Source: Rhodamnia argentea (lineage: Eukaryota > Streptophyta > Magnoliopsida > Myrtales > Myrtaceae). Taken from it: a stretch of DNA of 64,000 nucleotides. Location: positions 4,092,001 to 4,156,000 of the forward strand of contig NC_063157.1 of NCBI RefSeq assembly GCF_020921035.1, given 5' to 3'. Of the stretch, positions 23,716 to 35,000 are shown in pieces. The notes under the pieces were generated by a model that worked only from the letters and a program-made list of their open reading frames with translations, did not search any database and was not told where the DNA came from. How positions within the stretch are numbered: the stretch's first letter is position 1; each line of letters opens with the position of its first letter. The translations under genes were made by a program, and so were the position numbers.

Positions 23716-24818
23716 AAAAAAAAAAGTCACGAATTTATCGAATTTGTACTAATTCAGTCCTAAATATTTCAATTGAATTAATTTAGTACTAAGCCTCTTC
23801 ACTTTAGTATTAATTTTGTTCATCCTATCAATTTTGGTTGGAAATCACTAACGTGGACTCCGGCCGTCCCACATGGCACGATTGATGCTGATGTGGATAT
23901 TTTCATTATCTTTTTCCTTTCTTTTTTTGTTCTTACCTTTTTATTTTTGCTGTCGGTCGATTGGTCACATGTGAGGGTCGGCCTTGTTGTGCCGTGCTAA
24001 GGGGTGAGCATGGGTCGAGTTGGAACCTAAACCCCGAAACCGACCTTGTTATAACCAATTTCAAATTTTTGGAATCTGAAATCTATCATATTTCTCCTAG
24101 AATCTATTTTGGAGCCAACCATGTTTTTTGGGTCTAGTTTCAAGGTCTACCCAAGAACCTGATTTTATTTTATTTTATTTTTTGATTTAATTTTTTCCAA
24201 CAAAATAATATGAGTAGCAATGAAACGATTCAAAGTAAAAGATGAATAATGAAACTCACTATTTGCAAAAAAAACAACCGCCCCTAATATGAGCAATAAA
24301 AATTACAATCCATAAAAAACAGAGAAGGAGAGGCGAGCGGACTATGTTTTTTTTTTTTTAATAGTAGCTAAAAATCGATTCCAAAACCGGTTAGGTTCTT
24401 AGGTCCTTGAAAATGGGAACCGACCCAGTCACGACCGGTGCCCAAAATTAAGAACCGGTTCCCGGACCTATTTTTTGGGTAGTTCAATCCATCTTCCGGG
24501 TAAACTCGATCCGGTTACACACCTCTAGCCACGCTTGGGCAATGGCAAGTGCCGCCGAGGCCGACCCTCGTCGGCCATGGCCCGTGGCTGGCCATCAAAA
24601 GAATAGGGGAAGAAAAAAAAGAAAGGAAAAAAAATAGTAAATATATAGAAATATCTATGCTAGCGTTGGCTTTGCTATGTAAGATAGTCAGTATCCATTT
24701 TAGTGATATCTTGCCTAAATCACTCGGATGTACTGAATTGGTTTCAACATGAATATGTTTAAGACTAAATTGATCCAATTGAAAGGTGCGTGATTAAATT
24801 TTTTGGTACTTTTCCCCC
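23716..24818. mobile_element. TIR element (MULE/MITE-like) interrupted by a second element
   Basis: The left end reads gggaaaagtaaaaaaaaa and the right end, reversed, ggggaaaagtaccaaaaaat. The subterminal parts carry facing copies of an actaattcagtcctaaa-type word, which also occurs in the elements at 50150, 50545 and 58870. Between them is a GC-rich core (near 24540-24590). It encodes no transposase and looks like a non-autonomous DNA element. The core is split by the hAT-like element at 23999-24527. The exact target duplication was not resolved. Confidence 0.65.
23999..24527. mobile_element. hAT-like MITE nested in the TIR element
   Basis: The ends are aaggggtgagcatgg and, reversed, tagaggtgtgtaacc, close to the TAGGGGTG-type ends of plant hAT MITEs. 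The flanking 8-mers gccgtgct (23991-23998) and gccacgct (24528-24535) match at six of eight bases, as expected of an ageing 8-bp hAT target duplication. The 529-bp interior has gaaccgg-type repeats on both strands and no coding frame. Confidence 0.72.
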
Positions 24819-26640
24819 ATTCATTTGCATGATACCTTTTTGATTTCTTCACTTCGTGAACATCTAAAGAAACGGAGGAACCACCGGACGTTGCAACGTA
24901 CACCCACTGCACGAGTGAAGTACTACTTAAGTCGGGAAGAAGGGCGGAACTCGAGAGCGGGGCAAGTCGGGAACGGGCTGAAATGTGCGATTCGAAGACC
25001 GAATCGGTGACCTAACCTAATTCGGACTTGGATGTACCACGGTGATAGTACCACCACTCATTGTTATTATCATAGTTAATTAGTTATTATAAGTTATTCT
25101 TTTTCAAATCCAGACACGATTAAACGGTCTTCTTTCTGTCAGAGACACGTTTATCCTCAGCTTTGAATCTAGGAATCTTCCCCCATCTTTGCCTGGTCAC
25201 TCACATAGCACATACATGCGCTCCCATTCTTGTCAAACATACATGTGCCTGTGTAGTGTGTACTATGCTCTCTTTGCCAGCATTTTCCTTTAGGGATATA
25301 AATTACAATAGTACGATGATCCCATCTTTTTTTTTTCTTTTTTTTTTGTCCAAAACAAAGAATTTTGGGATTGCTGTTTCGTGTTTAACGTAACCATTTA
25401 AAGCCATGGAACTTAAGATGTGCAAACACCATTGTCATGATAGCCTTATGCTCCCATTTCGGCTCCGAGGATGATATTCCGATATCCGCATCCGCGGCAT
25501 TTTGCGTTTGGCTGTCAAAACACAAACAGAGATGTGATCGAATTAAATGAGATAAAAATGCCCTAGGCGACAGAAAAACTCATTATGTGTTTTATTTTTC
25601 ATTTTGGAAAAATTTCATTCAAAAATCGAAAAAGCAAAATAGAAAAAGAATCTATTCTATTGCAACAACCACCACGGCGATCGACCGCCGTCGCCGCGGT
25701 GGCCACCATTTGCGATCGCACCAATGGGGATAGCCTCTGTTGCAGCTATGCGATGTGGGATGAGGTTGTTACATCCATATTTTATCCGATTCACCAAATA
25801 TTGCCATAAAGTATATGAAGATAATTGAGACATTAAAGTACCTTATGTAGAAAGATATCTACACTCATTATGATTGGGTTTACCGTTGACTATATATATA
25901 TATCAACTAAACCAAATATCTACACATTACGGTTTTACCAATTAGGATTAGAGCTCATCGACCATGTCACTTTTGGTCGCGCCAGTTAACACAATTTCCA
26001 CTTTCCTTCTATTGCATCTTTATACTCCATCTTCGTGAAAGAACTATTTAATTACTTTACGAAACATATGACATTATGCACGATTCAGACCGATCACATT
26101 TACCAGAGCGAGAGGGATTTTGTGCAGCATATTAAGTACGTTTTACTGCCCAACTCAAATTCGAATTTAGTGGCTGGCCATGAACTGAATTTGCGAGTTG
26201 AATGCTGTCAATTTAGATCTTATCCTCCTCCAAAGTGCAATTTTTGGGAGGTTCCTCTTGGGAAGTTTAATTAATGAGGAAATCAGATATTTCCTAAATG
26301 ACTATTGTCAAATGAGAGGACAAACCATTATTGGGAAATTAAATCCGTCTCTCGTCTTCGAGATTTCTGAACAAAAAACGAACTGGCAATCCTGTCCAAC
26401 TTCAGCGCAATCAAAAAATTGCCGGCTCAAAAAAAAAAAAAGTTCAAAGAATGGGCCCCACATTCTTCGCAGACATCGTCCATGCGGCGATGTCCTATTT
26501 GTCCACATCGACACGTGCGAGTGGAGTGGAGCGTAGGAGCACATTCCAGTCCGGTCCGACGTGCCGCAAGGATCATCAAACCGTCGCATCCGATCATGGA
26601 AAAGCCCATAAAAGACAATTGGAAAAAACATGGGAAATGA
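24819..26640. other. Intergenic, no gene recognised
   Basis: Short unlinked open frames only (25163-25393, 25585-25809, 26035-26274). A CG-rich patch with gatcgaccgccgtcgccgcg near 25678-25700 stands out from AT-rich flanks but belongs to no gene I can identify. Confidence 0.45.
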
Positions 26641-26682
26641 GAAATTTGAAATCAGGTGCGGCACGCCGCATGACAGCGCAAG

Positions 26683-26775
26683 TGACCGTTGTTCGGACCA
26701 AAAAAGAAAAAACCCCCAAAAGAAAGTCGTCGCGAATCGGCACGATCCAACGGTCTCGCTTCACTAGCCGTTGCG
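26683..26775 (+). promoter_or_regulatory. Three MSA-like mitotic promoter motifs upstream of cyclin B2
   Basis: Three AACGG/CCGTT cores lie about 225-320 bases before the cyclin ATG: tgaccgttgtt (26683-26693, reverse orientation), tccaacggtct (26746-26756, forward) and tagccgttgcg (26765-26775, reverse). They fit the mitosis-specific activator consensus (YCYAACGGYY), bound by three-repeat MYB factors in plant B-type cyclin promoters to drive G2/M expression. The pattern is seen; that it works here is inferred from the family. Confidence 0.72.
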
Positions 26776-26847
26776 TTCGAAAAAAAAACAAAAAAAGAGC
26801 GACCTCCTCCTCCTCCTCCTTCTTCAGACATCTCGAGCCCTTTATTT

Positions 26848-26945
26848 TCTCTCTCTCTCTCTCTTGCTCGTGAGATCAAAGAGTCGACCCACTCTCTCTC
26901 TCTAGGACTCTGGGTGGTGGGTGTTTGAGAGAGAGAGAGAGAGAG
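26848..26945 (+). repeat. Facing CT and GA tracts in the probable cyclin leader
   Basis: A CT run at about 26848-26864 and a GA run at 26927-26945 flank roughly 60 bases just upstream of the cyclin B2 ATG. Shorter CT runs lie between them. The two long runs are complementary, so an RNA carrying both could fold back. Confidence 0.7.
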
Positions 26946-26999
26946 TTTGTGTTTTCGGGAGTTAATTGTTCTTCTTCCAGATAAATTGGCAAAAAGAAA

Positions 27000-29900
27000 A
27001 TGGGTTTATCTGGTGAGAACAATGCTGCTCTGAGCAAACCCACAGATCTTCAAGGTAAATAGACAGTTCTTGTTCGGGTTTCATTCTCGTGCAGTTTCGA
27101 ATTTCCTGATTCAATCTGGGCTAGCATTTCTTCTCCTCCCGGATCTGATATCGTCTGTTCAACGACTGTCAATCGATTAGGAGGGTTGAAGATTGGAGGC
27201 AGGAAATTTGGGCAGGAGATCAGGCAAACCAGGAGGGCGTTAAGCGTGATTAACCAGAATTTAGTTGGAGATCATGCTTACCCATGTCATGTCGTCAACA
27301 AGAGAGGCCACTCCAAGTAATTATTGCAATTTATTCGAAACAGTACCCAAAGAGAAGATAACGAATATTAATTATCTTGTAATTTAGATTGTGACCATGC
27401 GTTAAAGCTGGTTTTTTTATGGCTCGAAATTTGCAGAAGAGATGCAGTGTGCGGGAAGGATGATCAGGTGGATCCAGTTCACAGACCAGTCACAAGGTTA
27501 GACTTTTTTCTTCGAGACTTTGAGCGAGCTTGACCCTTTTCTTGTTTTCGCAACTCTTCCTTTTTTGTCTGGTTGATGTCTGAAAAGGGAAAAGAAAGAG
27601 AAAGGGCGACATTGAAATTTCAAATTTTCAAACTTAGATCCTCCAGCACAGACTGTCAAAAGTCAAAGTGTGCGAGGATGCTTGTATGCAAAGTGGATCC
27701 CTTAGGAAACTAGCCAGCTGAAAATTTGAACAAACGCATTATGGTCGTGATTCATGAGTAAGTGCACGCACATATATGCATTTTGATGGATTAAAACATG
27801 TCAATATATAGGAAGTTCGCGGCACAAACGGCGAGCACGCAGCAACATTGCCCCGAGGTTTGCACTCTTTCTCAATCTTATTACTTTATTTCAGATTATT
27901 ATTTTTTGTTGACGGCTCGACAGCATGGATATGTATGTGCTTCTCTTGTGTGTATTCACCAACTTTCCTTGTACTTAGACCGTAGGTATGCATCCGGTGC
28001 TAATCCTACCACAAAATTGTACATGACGTTCTTAATAGATCCTCTATTTTCCTTTTATGGTCAACTATCCAATTATTCAATGAATTTAGAGTGGGGAAAA
28101 GGATGGAAAATATGGTGGTATAGAATCACTGATCAGACACTGCTTGATTAACAGGAGGAAGCTAAGAAGCCAAGAACGGCCGCTCAGGAGAGAAATGAAT
28201 TTGGAGATTGCATATTTGTGGACGTGGAGGAATGTCAAGCATCCTTAGAAAATCAACCAGTCCCTATGTTTTTGGAAATCCCAGAATCAAGATTGGATGA
28301 TCACATGGTGCGTTTCTCCCCCCTCTCAAATTTTCAGCTACAGTATTTTCCCTTAATTTAATCATGAATTTTTCCAACTGATTTGGCAGATGAGATCCAT
28401 AATAAACTTTCGATTTAATTAATTTGTGTCTCGATTTTTTGCTATTAACTAATCATTAGGCGGAAGTGGAAATGGAAGATATAGTGGAAGAAGAAGAAGA
28501 CGAAGAAGAAGAGCCAATTATGGACATTGATGGCAGAGATAAGAAGAACCCACTTGCAGTGGTGGACTACATTGAAGACATTTATGCTCACTATAGGAGA
28601 ATGGAGGTAATTAATTACTCTCTAAGTATTCTCCACGAAATGGAACAAAAGGGGAAATATAAAAAGGGAAATTAGCTGCACTTGGTCCCATTTCTCAGAT
28701 TTTAATGCATGCATGGCCAACCATTTAAATGTTTCTATTTTTGTCTCCATTTAATGTAAAGTAGTTATTTTGATTGGTTGTCAGCTTTCCAAACTAGGAT
28801 GCATCCCAATAAACTCAAGACAGGTCCATAGTATTCTCATGGAAAAACCATCATGTTCTCTAAGGATTTTAACTTCCCATGCTTAGTTATTCCCGAAATT
28901 TAAAAAAAAAAAAAAAAATCTTTTTGATTCAGAGTTTCAAGTCACTCCCAGTATTCTAACTCTAATTATCTCATTTATAGAATTGATTAATTACTGTTTT
29001 CTCAAAAGGGTAATTATATAATTCTATTTTTGACCACTTAACTCTCACTTTATGCAGAATTGTAGCTGTGTGTCTGCAAACTACATGGGACAGCAAGCTG
29101 ACATTAATGAGAAGATGAGGGCCATTCTCATTGACTGGCTTATAGAGGTATAACTCAACAAATTTTCCCATAGTCAAATTACCGATTATTTTCTATTTCT
29201 TTCGATTTAATAGCGATGTTTCCTAACTAGTTGTGTATTTGATCAATCTGGAACAGGTGCATGACAAATTCGGTCTCATGCACGAGACTTTGTTCCTCAC
29301 GGTCAATCTCATAGACAGATTCTTGGCTCGGCAATCTGTGGTGAGAAAGAAGCTCCAGTTGGTGGGGTTGGTGGCCATGTTATTGGCATGCAAGTATGAA
29401 GAAGTCTCTGTTCCTGTCGTTGGAGACTTGATTCTCATATCAGACAAGGCCTACACCAGAAAGGAAGTTCTCGAAATGGTGTGCTAATCAAAATCTTGAA
29501 AACATTCCGTATTCGACAGTAACCGAAATTCCATTCCTTATCTAATTAAGGAAACTTAATGATCCTAGAGAATTGACGGCACGTTGTTATTCATTTCCAG
29601 GAAAGTTTGATGCTCAACTCACTGCAGTTCAACATGTCACTGCCTACACCATATGTTTTCATTCGACGGTTTCTCAAGGCTGCTGAGTCTGATAAAAAGG
29701 TTAGGCGCAATTCATCATTTCCAGGAAAGATTTACACGTCGCAAGAAAATTGAACATTTTTGCGAGAACCAGTCCTCTTAAGCGAGTGTCCTATAAAATG
29801 AACAGCTTCATTAAGTCAAGTCTTCTTAATGGACTGCATTTTAAATGAACAGCTTGAGGTGCTATCCTTCTTCTTGATTGAGCTCTCACTAGTGGAGTGC

Positions 29901-30308
29901 GAGATGCTCAAGTTCCCGCCATCTCTTCTAGCCGCCGCCGCGGTCTTCACGGCTCAGTGCACCCTCTATGGTTTTAGACAGTGGACTAAGACCTGTGAAT
30001 GGCACAGCAACTACACAGAAGCCCAGCTCCTGTAAGTGGTGTCTTCGATTCTTTTCTCAGTGATTTTCCTTTCTTTCTTTGCCATTTTCACTTCACCAAC
30101 TTCTTGGGGCAATCCATCTTGACCCACCTATGTCAAATTTCCCCCACTTTAACGCAGAGAATGTGCGCGGATGATGGTGGGCTTCCATCAAAAAGCAGCA
30201 ACAGGGAAGCTCACAGGAGTACATAGAAAGTACTGTACTTCAAAATTTGGTCACACATCAAAATATGAACCTGCTAACTTTCTGTTAGGGGAGATGAAGA
30301 ATCCATAG
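27000..30308 (+). CDS. CYCB2: B2-type mitotic cyclin, complete 11-exon gene
   Basis: Exons: 27000-27054, 27181-27316, 27437-27496, 27812-27857, 28155-28307, 28460-28606, 29058-29147, 29257-29478, 29601-29699, 29853-30031, 30158-30308. All junctions are GT-AG with matching phases, giving 445 residues. A destruction box [10 protein letters not shown] lies at residues 36-45. The HRPVTRKFAAQ block follows, then a Glu-rich run and [17 protein letters not shown]. The cyclin box contains [13 protein letters not shown] (from residue 219) and HDKFGLM, where B2 cyclins usually have H.KFEL. The C-terminal cyclin fold ends [10 protein letters not shown]. Family role: activates CDKs at G2/M in the nucleus and is then degraded through the APC/C. 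MSA-like motifs upstream fit G2/M transcription. No lesions are seen, so the gene should be functional. The exact member number within CYCB2 cannot be set. Confidence 0.95.
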
Positions 30309-30635
30309 CAGGAGCCCAGTGTACAGCTTCTTCTGCTTCTACATACTGACCTTTTCTTCACCGAGAAAAATTGGGTGAAAAATAAATTTCGGCAACTTGG
30401 GGTTGCGCTTGGAAATTGGTAAAAAAGGAGAAAATTCTAGATTTTAAGCCTAACCCTCGGTCACGTCTCTTACAGCCAATTGTTTCCAATATCTACGATA
30501 GACTAATGCTTTTCCTTTCAAATTGTAGTTCTTGTCTTTTGTTGTAACGACAAATGGATACTGATTCGAAATAATATGTCCCAAAATCGCGTTATCTTTC
30601 CCTTGTGTGAACTCATTTCTCGCATATATGATAAC
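30309..30635. other. 3' flank of cyclin B2
   Basis: Probable 3' UTR and intergenic DNA. No coding signal. Confidence 0.4.
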
Positions 30636-31505
30636 CGTTGCATAGATGAGCTACTTGAATCGATAACAATATTATCTAACTATTCGGATAAGAACATCAA
30701 TTGATAAATCGCGTTATCTTAAATTAGATAGAAATCAATAATGATATTGAAATGAGTTACTTGAACCGATGCCAACATTATTCAATTATTTAGATGAGAA
30801 CATCAATTGATAAATCTCGTTATCTTGAATTAGATAGAAATCAATAGTGATATTGAGATGGGTGCAAATGTCAATGTACTTTGCCCAAGCTCTTAGCTAC
30901 ACAATAAATCAACCGAAGCCAACATGATCCAACTATTCGGATCAGAACACCAAAACTCACAAATCAATTAATAAATCACATTATCTTAATCTTTTTTTTT
31001 TTGTCAAAACGTTATCTTAACTTAGATGGACTTAAATAGTGATATGGAGATGGGTACAAGTGCCAATGTACTTTGCCAAGCTTTTAAGGTGCACGAGAAA
31101 TAAGCTGAAACCATCACAAAAGACTTTTGTGTTTCAAGTTACTCGAACCGATGACAACATGATCCAACTATTGAGATGAGAATACCAAAACTCGATACAT
31201 CAATTAATAAATCGTGATACCTTAACTTAGAAATAAATAGTGATATTGAGATGGGTACAAATACCGATGTACTTCGCCAAGCTCTTAACTACATGAGAAA
31301 TCATCCGAAGCGTTACAAAAGACTTTTATGTTTCAAGTTACTTGAGCCGATAATAACATGATCCAACTATTTAGAAGCTCAACACATCAGTTAAAAAATC
31401 GTGTTATCTTAACTTAGATAGAAATACATAGTGATACGGAGATGGGTACAAATGCCGGTTTACTTTGCCAAGCTCTTAAATGCACAAGCTATCAGTCCAA
31501 GCCAG
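30636..31505. repeat. Tandem repeat of about 190-200 bp with shorter 110-bp units
   Basis: The word gagatgggtacaaatgcc, with variants, recurs at 30855, 31047, 31248 and 31439, a spacing of 191-201 bp. Each unit also carries cgttatcttaacttagatag, atgatccaactatt and ctttgccaagctctta. The first units (30636-30855) have a period of about 110 bp because they lack the segment from caaatgccaatgtac through the aagacttttgtgtttcaag stretch. A poly-T insertion interrupts one unit near 30994. No conserved frame. Confidence 0.85.
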
Positions 31506-32097
31506 GTTCTTTGATGCAATAATTCGGGAAAAAAAAAATCTGCATTGATTGCCCTACATTTAATTTGAGTAAAGCAATCAAGTCTAATCTTTCAGTTGGT
31601 GCAATCAAATTCTAATTTTTTTTTCTCTCTTAGAGAATGCAATCTAATTTCATTTAAATTCTTTGATTTCTTCAACGTGGCAACTGAGCCCCCAATTTTT
31701 GGCTGTTGTGCATAGAGGTCTGACTTGCATCGATCTGAAGATTTAGAATTTGAGAGAGAGATTGATCCACGGCTTTGAGACATTTATTCATGTATGTTGG
31801 AGAAAATAACAAGTAAACAGCTGCTTCTTTTTTCCTTCACAATAATCACAGCAATTACTGCGGGAATGCCAATGTGTGTATCCTCTACCTCTTGGTCTAG
31901 TGTACATTCTCTCCTTTGTATGTTCTTTACAATATTCCAGCACTTCGCCTATATGGATGTTAGAACAAACAAGTTTTACAGAACTGCAGACCACCTTCTA
32001 AGCACCAAACACGAGATCGAATCTTCGCAGCGGGAATGTGATTGCAGACTGTGATCATCCAACAAAAGAATTCCCGGTCTTGTATTACTCTTTGCCA
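31506..32097 (-). other. 3' flank of the GRIP gene
   Basis: The part next to 32097 is likely 3' UTR of GRIP on the (-) strand. An open + frame at 31794-32054 has no recognisable content. Confidence 0.4.
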
Positions 32098-35000
32098 CTA
32101 CGAAAATGAGAATCTAGACAGAAGCGAGAGAGGAGATCCTGAAGTATCATTTGGTGGAGTTGGAGGAACGTCGGTGGCAGCCCGGTAAGCTGCTTGACAT
32201 TTCTGCATCTGCAATTGCATTAAATTTTGCATATTTCACTCGAACTTGATGTGCCCGGAAAACGAAACATTATGATACCGAATCTCTAACAGTGGATAAT
32301 ATTGGTCGTCTCATCATATTCATCTTCCCCAGTGATGAAAAGTAAAAGAAACGCAGCAAGTTTCTCGTGTCCTAACAAAGAGGTCCATGACTACTTTTAA
32401 ACATATGATACGACATGGCTGATTGATGTTTTAAGACCATGACTGACACACAACTCATGGGATGGAGAAAAGCCTTACCTTTATCTATAATACACTATCA
32501 TTAAATGCAGTTCAGTCTAATTTAAGACGATTTACGTACGGTTTTGGAAAACTTTCCAGGAAAAACACTAGCAATCATTCTTGGATAGCATCTTAGACTT
32601 AGATATGGGTTTGCAGCCAAAAAACCTTTGCATCACAATCAGAGGTTGGTAGGGGACAATGACAATGAATTTTCATTTCAACTACTGAATATAATTCATC
32701 CAACAGTCCAAGCTTAAGCTGAGAGTTAACCTCTTCCGGACTGAACTGAAGCAGCATAGCGACCACTGGCAACAGGGCCTCAACCTCACCTACCAGAAGG
32801 AAAGACGAACAAAAGCGCCCCATTAGACAAGAATTTAACAAAAGAAAGACAAGAAATCAACATCACTTACAAGAATTTGATGTTACACCACAGTATATCT
32901 GTTGCCAAAATTTACCTGTCTCAAGAAGCTTCAGAATGACATTTTTTAAATATGTCATATCTACTCCTTCCCTCTTCTGCATCCTTTCCATGTTACGAAA
33001 CTCTTCCTTCAGTATGGCCTCCTACATCCATACAATGAAGAATATATCCGTGAATAAGGGAAAAGGAATCTCAAACGTACTGGAGCTGCATTTATATCCA
33101 ATATCATCTCCTCACAAATTGAGATGGAAAAGAGACAAGGAATGGCAATATCATTGAAAAAAATTAAGACTGATTCATCATAAATAGGTGGAAAAATAAA
33201 GCTCAAGGGTGTATATGCACGAAAAGGACACCTTGTCCCTCCAATCAACATAATGTCACACGAAGACTCCACAGTATCAGTGACCTTCGTCTTCCTCAGT
33301 GAACTTCCACTATCATTTGTTTCCTTAGCTTCTTTGGTAGTTAAACTTCCATAATCCAACTAAATTAAATAATTCATACTGGCGCAAACATGCCCTAATC
33401 CATGTAATTACCAATTATAGATCATAACTGAATAAGTTCTATTTTACTATAATTGCTTTATCATGAAGTTCTTGATCCTTATGAAATTGAATGTCTCCCA
33501 GACTAATGGGATAAATTGCAGATGATGAACCAATTGATCTAGTAGTCTGGAGACTACATCTTTAAGTATATTGTGCTGTCCAGCTTCTCGCACATACTCA
33601 AAATACACCCTTCGATCTCACCTGTTGACTGTGAAGACGATTTTCACGCTCAAGCTCCTCAATTTCTTCCTGAACATTAAAAATATTTTAGAGAAGTTTT
33701 TACAGCAAAACAAGAGAATACAAATTCAAATACAGGTAATGTCATACTTGAAGTGCCAAAATATGCCTCTGAGACTGAGCCAACTCTTCCTCTCTTTGAG
33801 CTTGTTGCCTTGCCAAAAACTGAATATCAAATAGATTAAAGTTAGATAATCTGAATGATCTGCACGGCCCCTAAATGAAACTCTTCCTCAAACTACAGTG
33901 TTTTGAGTATTCATATTCACAATTGACATGACAACTATAACAAAAAGTTCCACAATCTTCTACGCGCCAGCTTCCAATAGCAATAAAAGCTCCTCAATTA
34001 TGGTGCTTTTACTGAATAAAGGACCATAACAACTTACAGACAACACATTTTCAAGTTAAAAAAAGGCTCATACCAGAATTTGTTGTTCAGCTGCCGAGCT
34101 AGCTGAGTTTAGTATTTCCTGTTTCTGCAAGGCTGAGAGAACAAATTTGTCAGTCTAAACCAAGTTAGAACATTACCAGCTGCTCGCAACAGCAACAAGT
34201 TTTCAAAATCTTGGACGTGTTAAGAGTCATTATGTCAGATTACTCTAGGAGTAGTGGTGGACAAGTTTACATACCTGCAGTGTAATTATCGTTCTGCTCA
34301 ACCTGGAATATTTTTCACTACATTGTCAGCAATATAATCGTGAGAGTAATGGCAGTAGGGAAACATATTATTCTTTCTTTCTTTGTTCCCTTCAGAGGAA
34401 CAAGGAAGTAGTTAAAGATTTCATGCATTCATCTATCTAAAGTACAATAAAAGACATACCGGTGGTCTTAACTCCAGAGATCGTTGAAGATTCTTAGTAT
34501 CATCAAGCAATCTGGAGATTTCATTGTCCTTCTCCTCAATCATTTTATCAGCTAGATCTCTAAATGAATCATGCTCCTCCTACCAAATAACATGCCAAAG
34601 TAAACAGGGAGAAAAAGAATTAACCTCTTGAAGAGAGAGAGAGAGAGAGAATGCAAAATCCAAGTTACCTTCAATCTTTTGTAACGAGATTTAAGCTCAT
34701 CTAATTCTTGCTTTATATCTTTCCCTGAATCTGCCTCATTTTCAGCCTTTAGTGCCTCGCATCTATCTGTTACATCATTTGAGCCATTTTAAAGCAAGAA
34801 CATTTTGAATTTTCCAAAATTCAAAGGTAACGGAAGTGAAAGAAACTTAAGAGAAAAAAGTGTAGATATTTACTTCGCCACGTTTCTTCCAAGTTTTTAA
34901 GATCTAGTTCCCATGCTTCTTTATCTTTTTGATGCTGAGCATTCACAGAGTCAAGGTTCATTTCAAGGGTCTTCATCTGCTGCTTGGCAGCATTAAGAGC

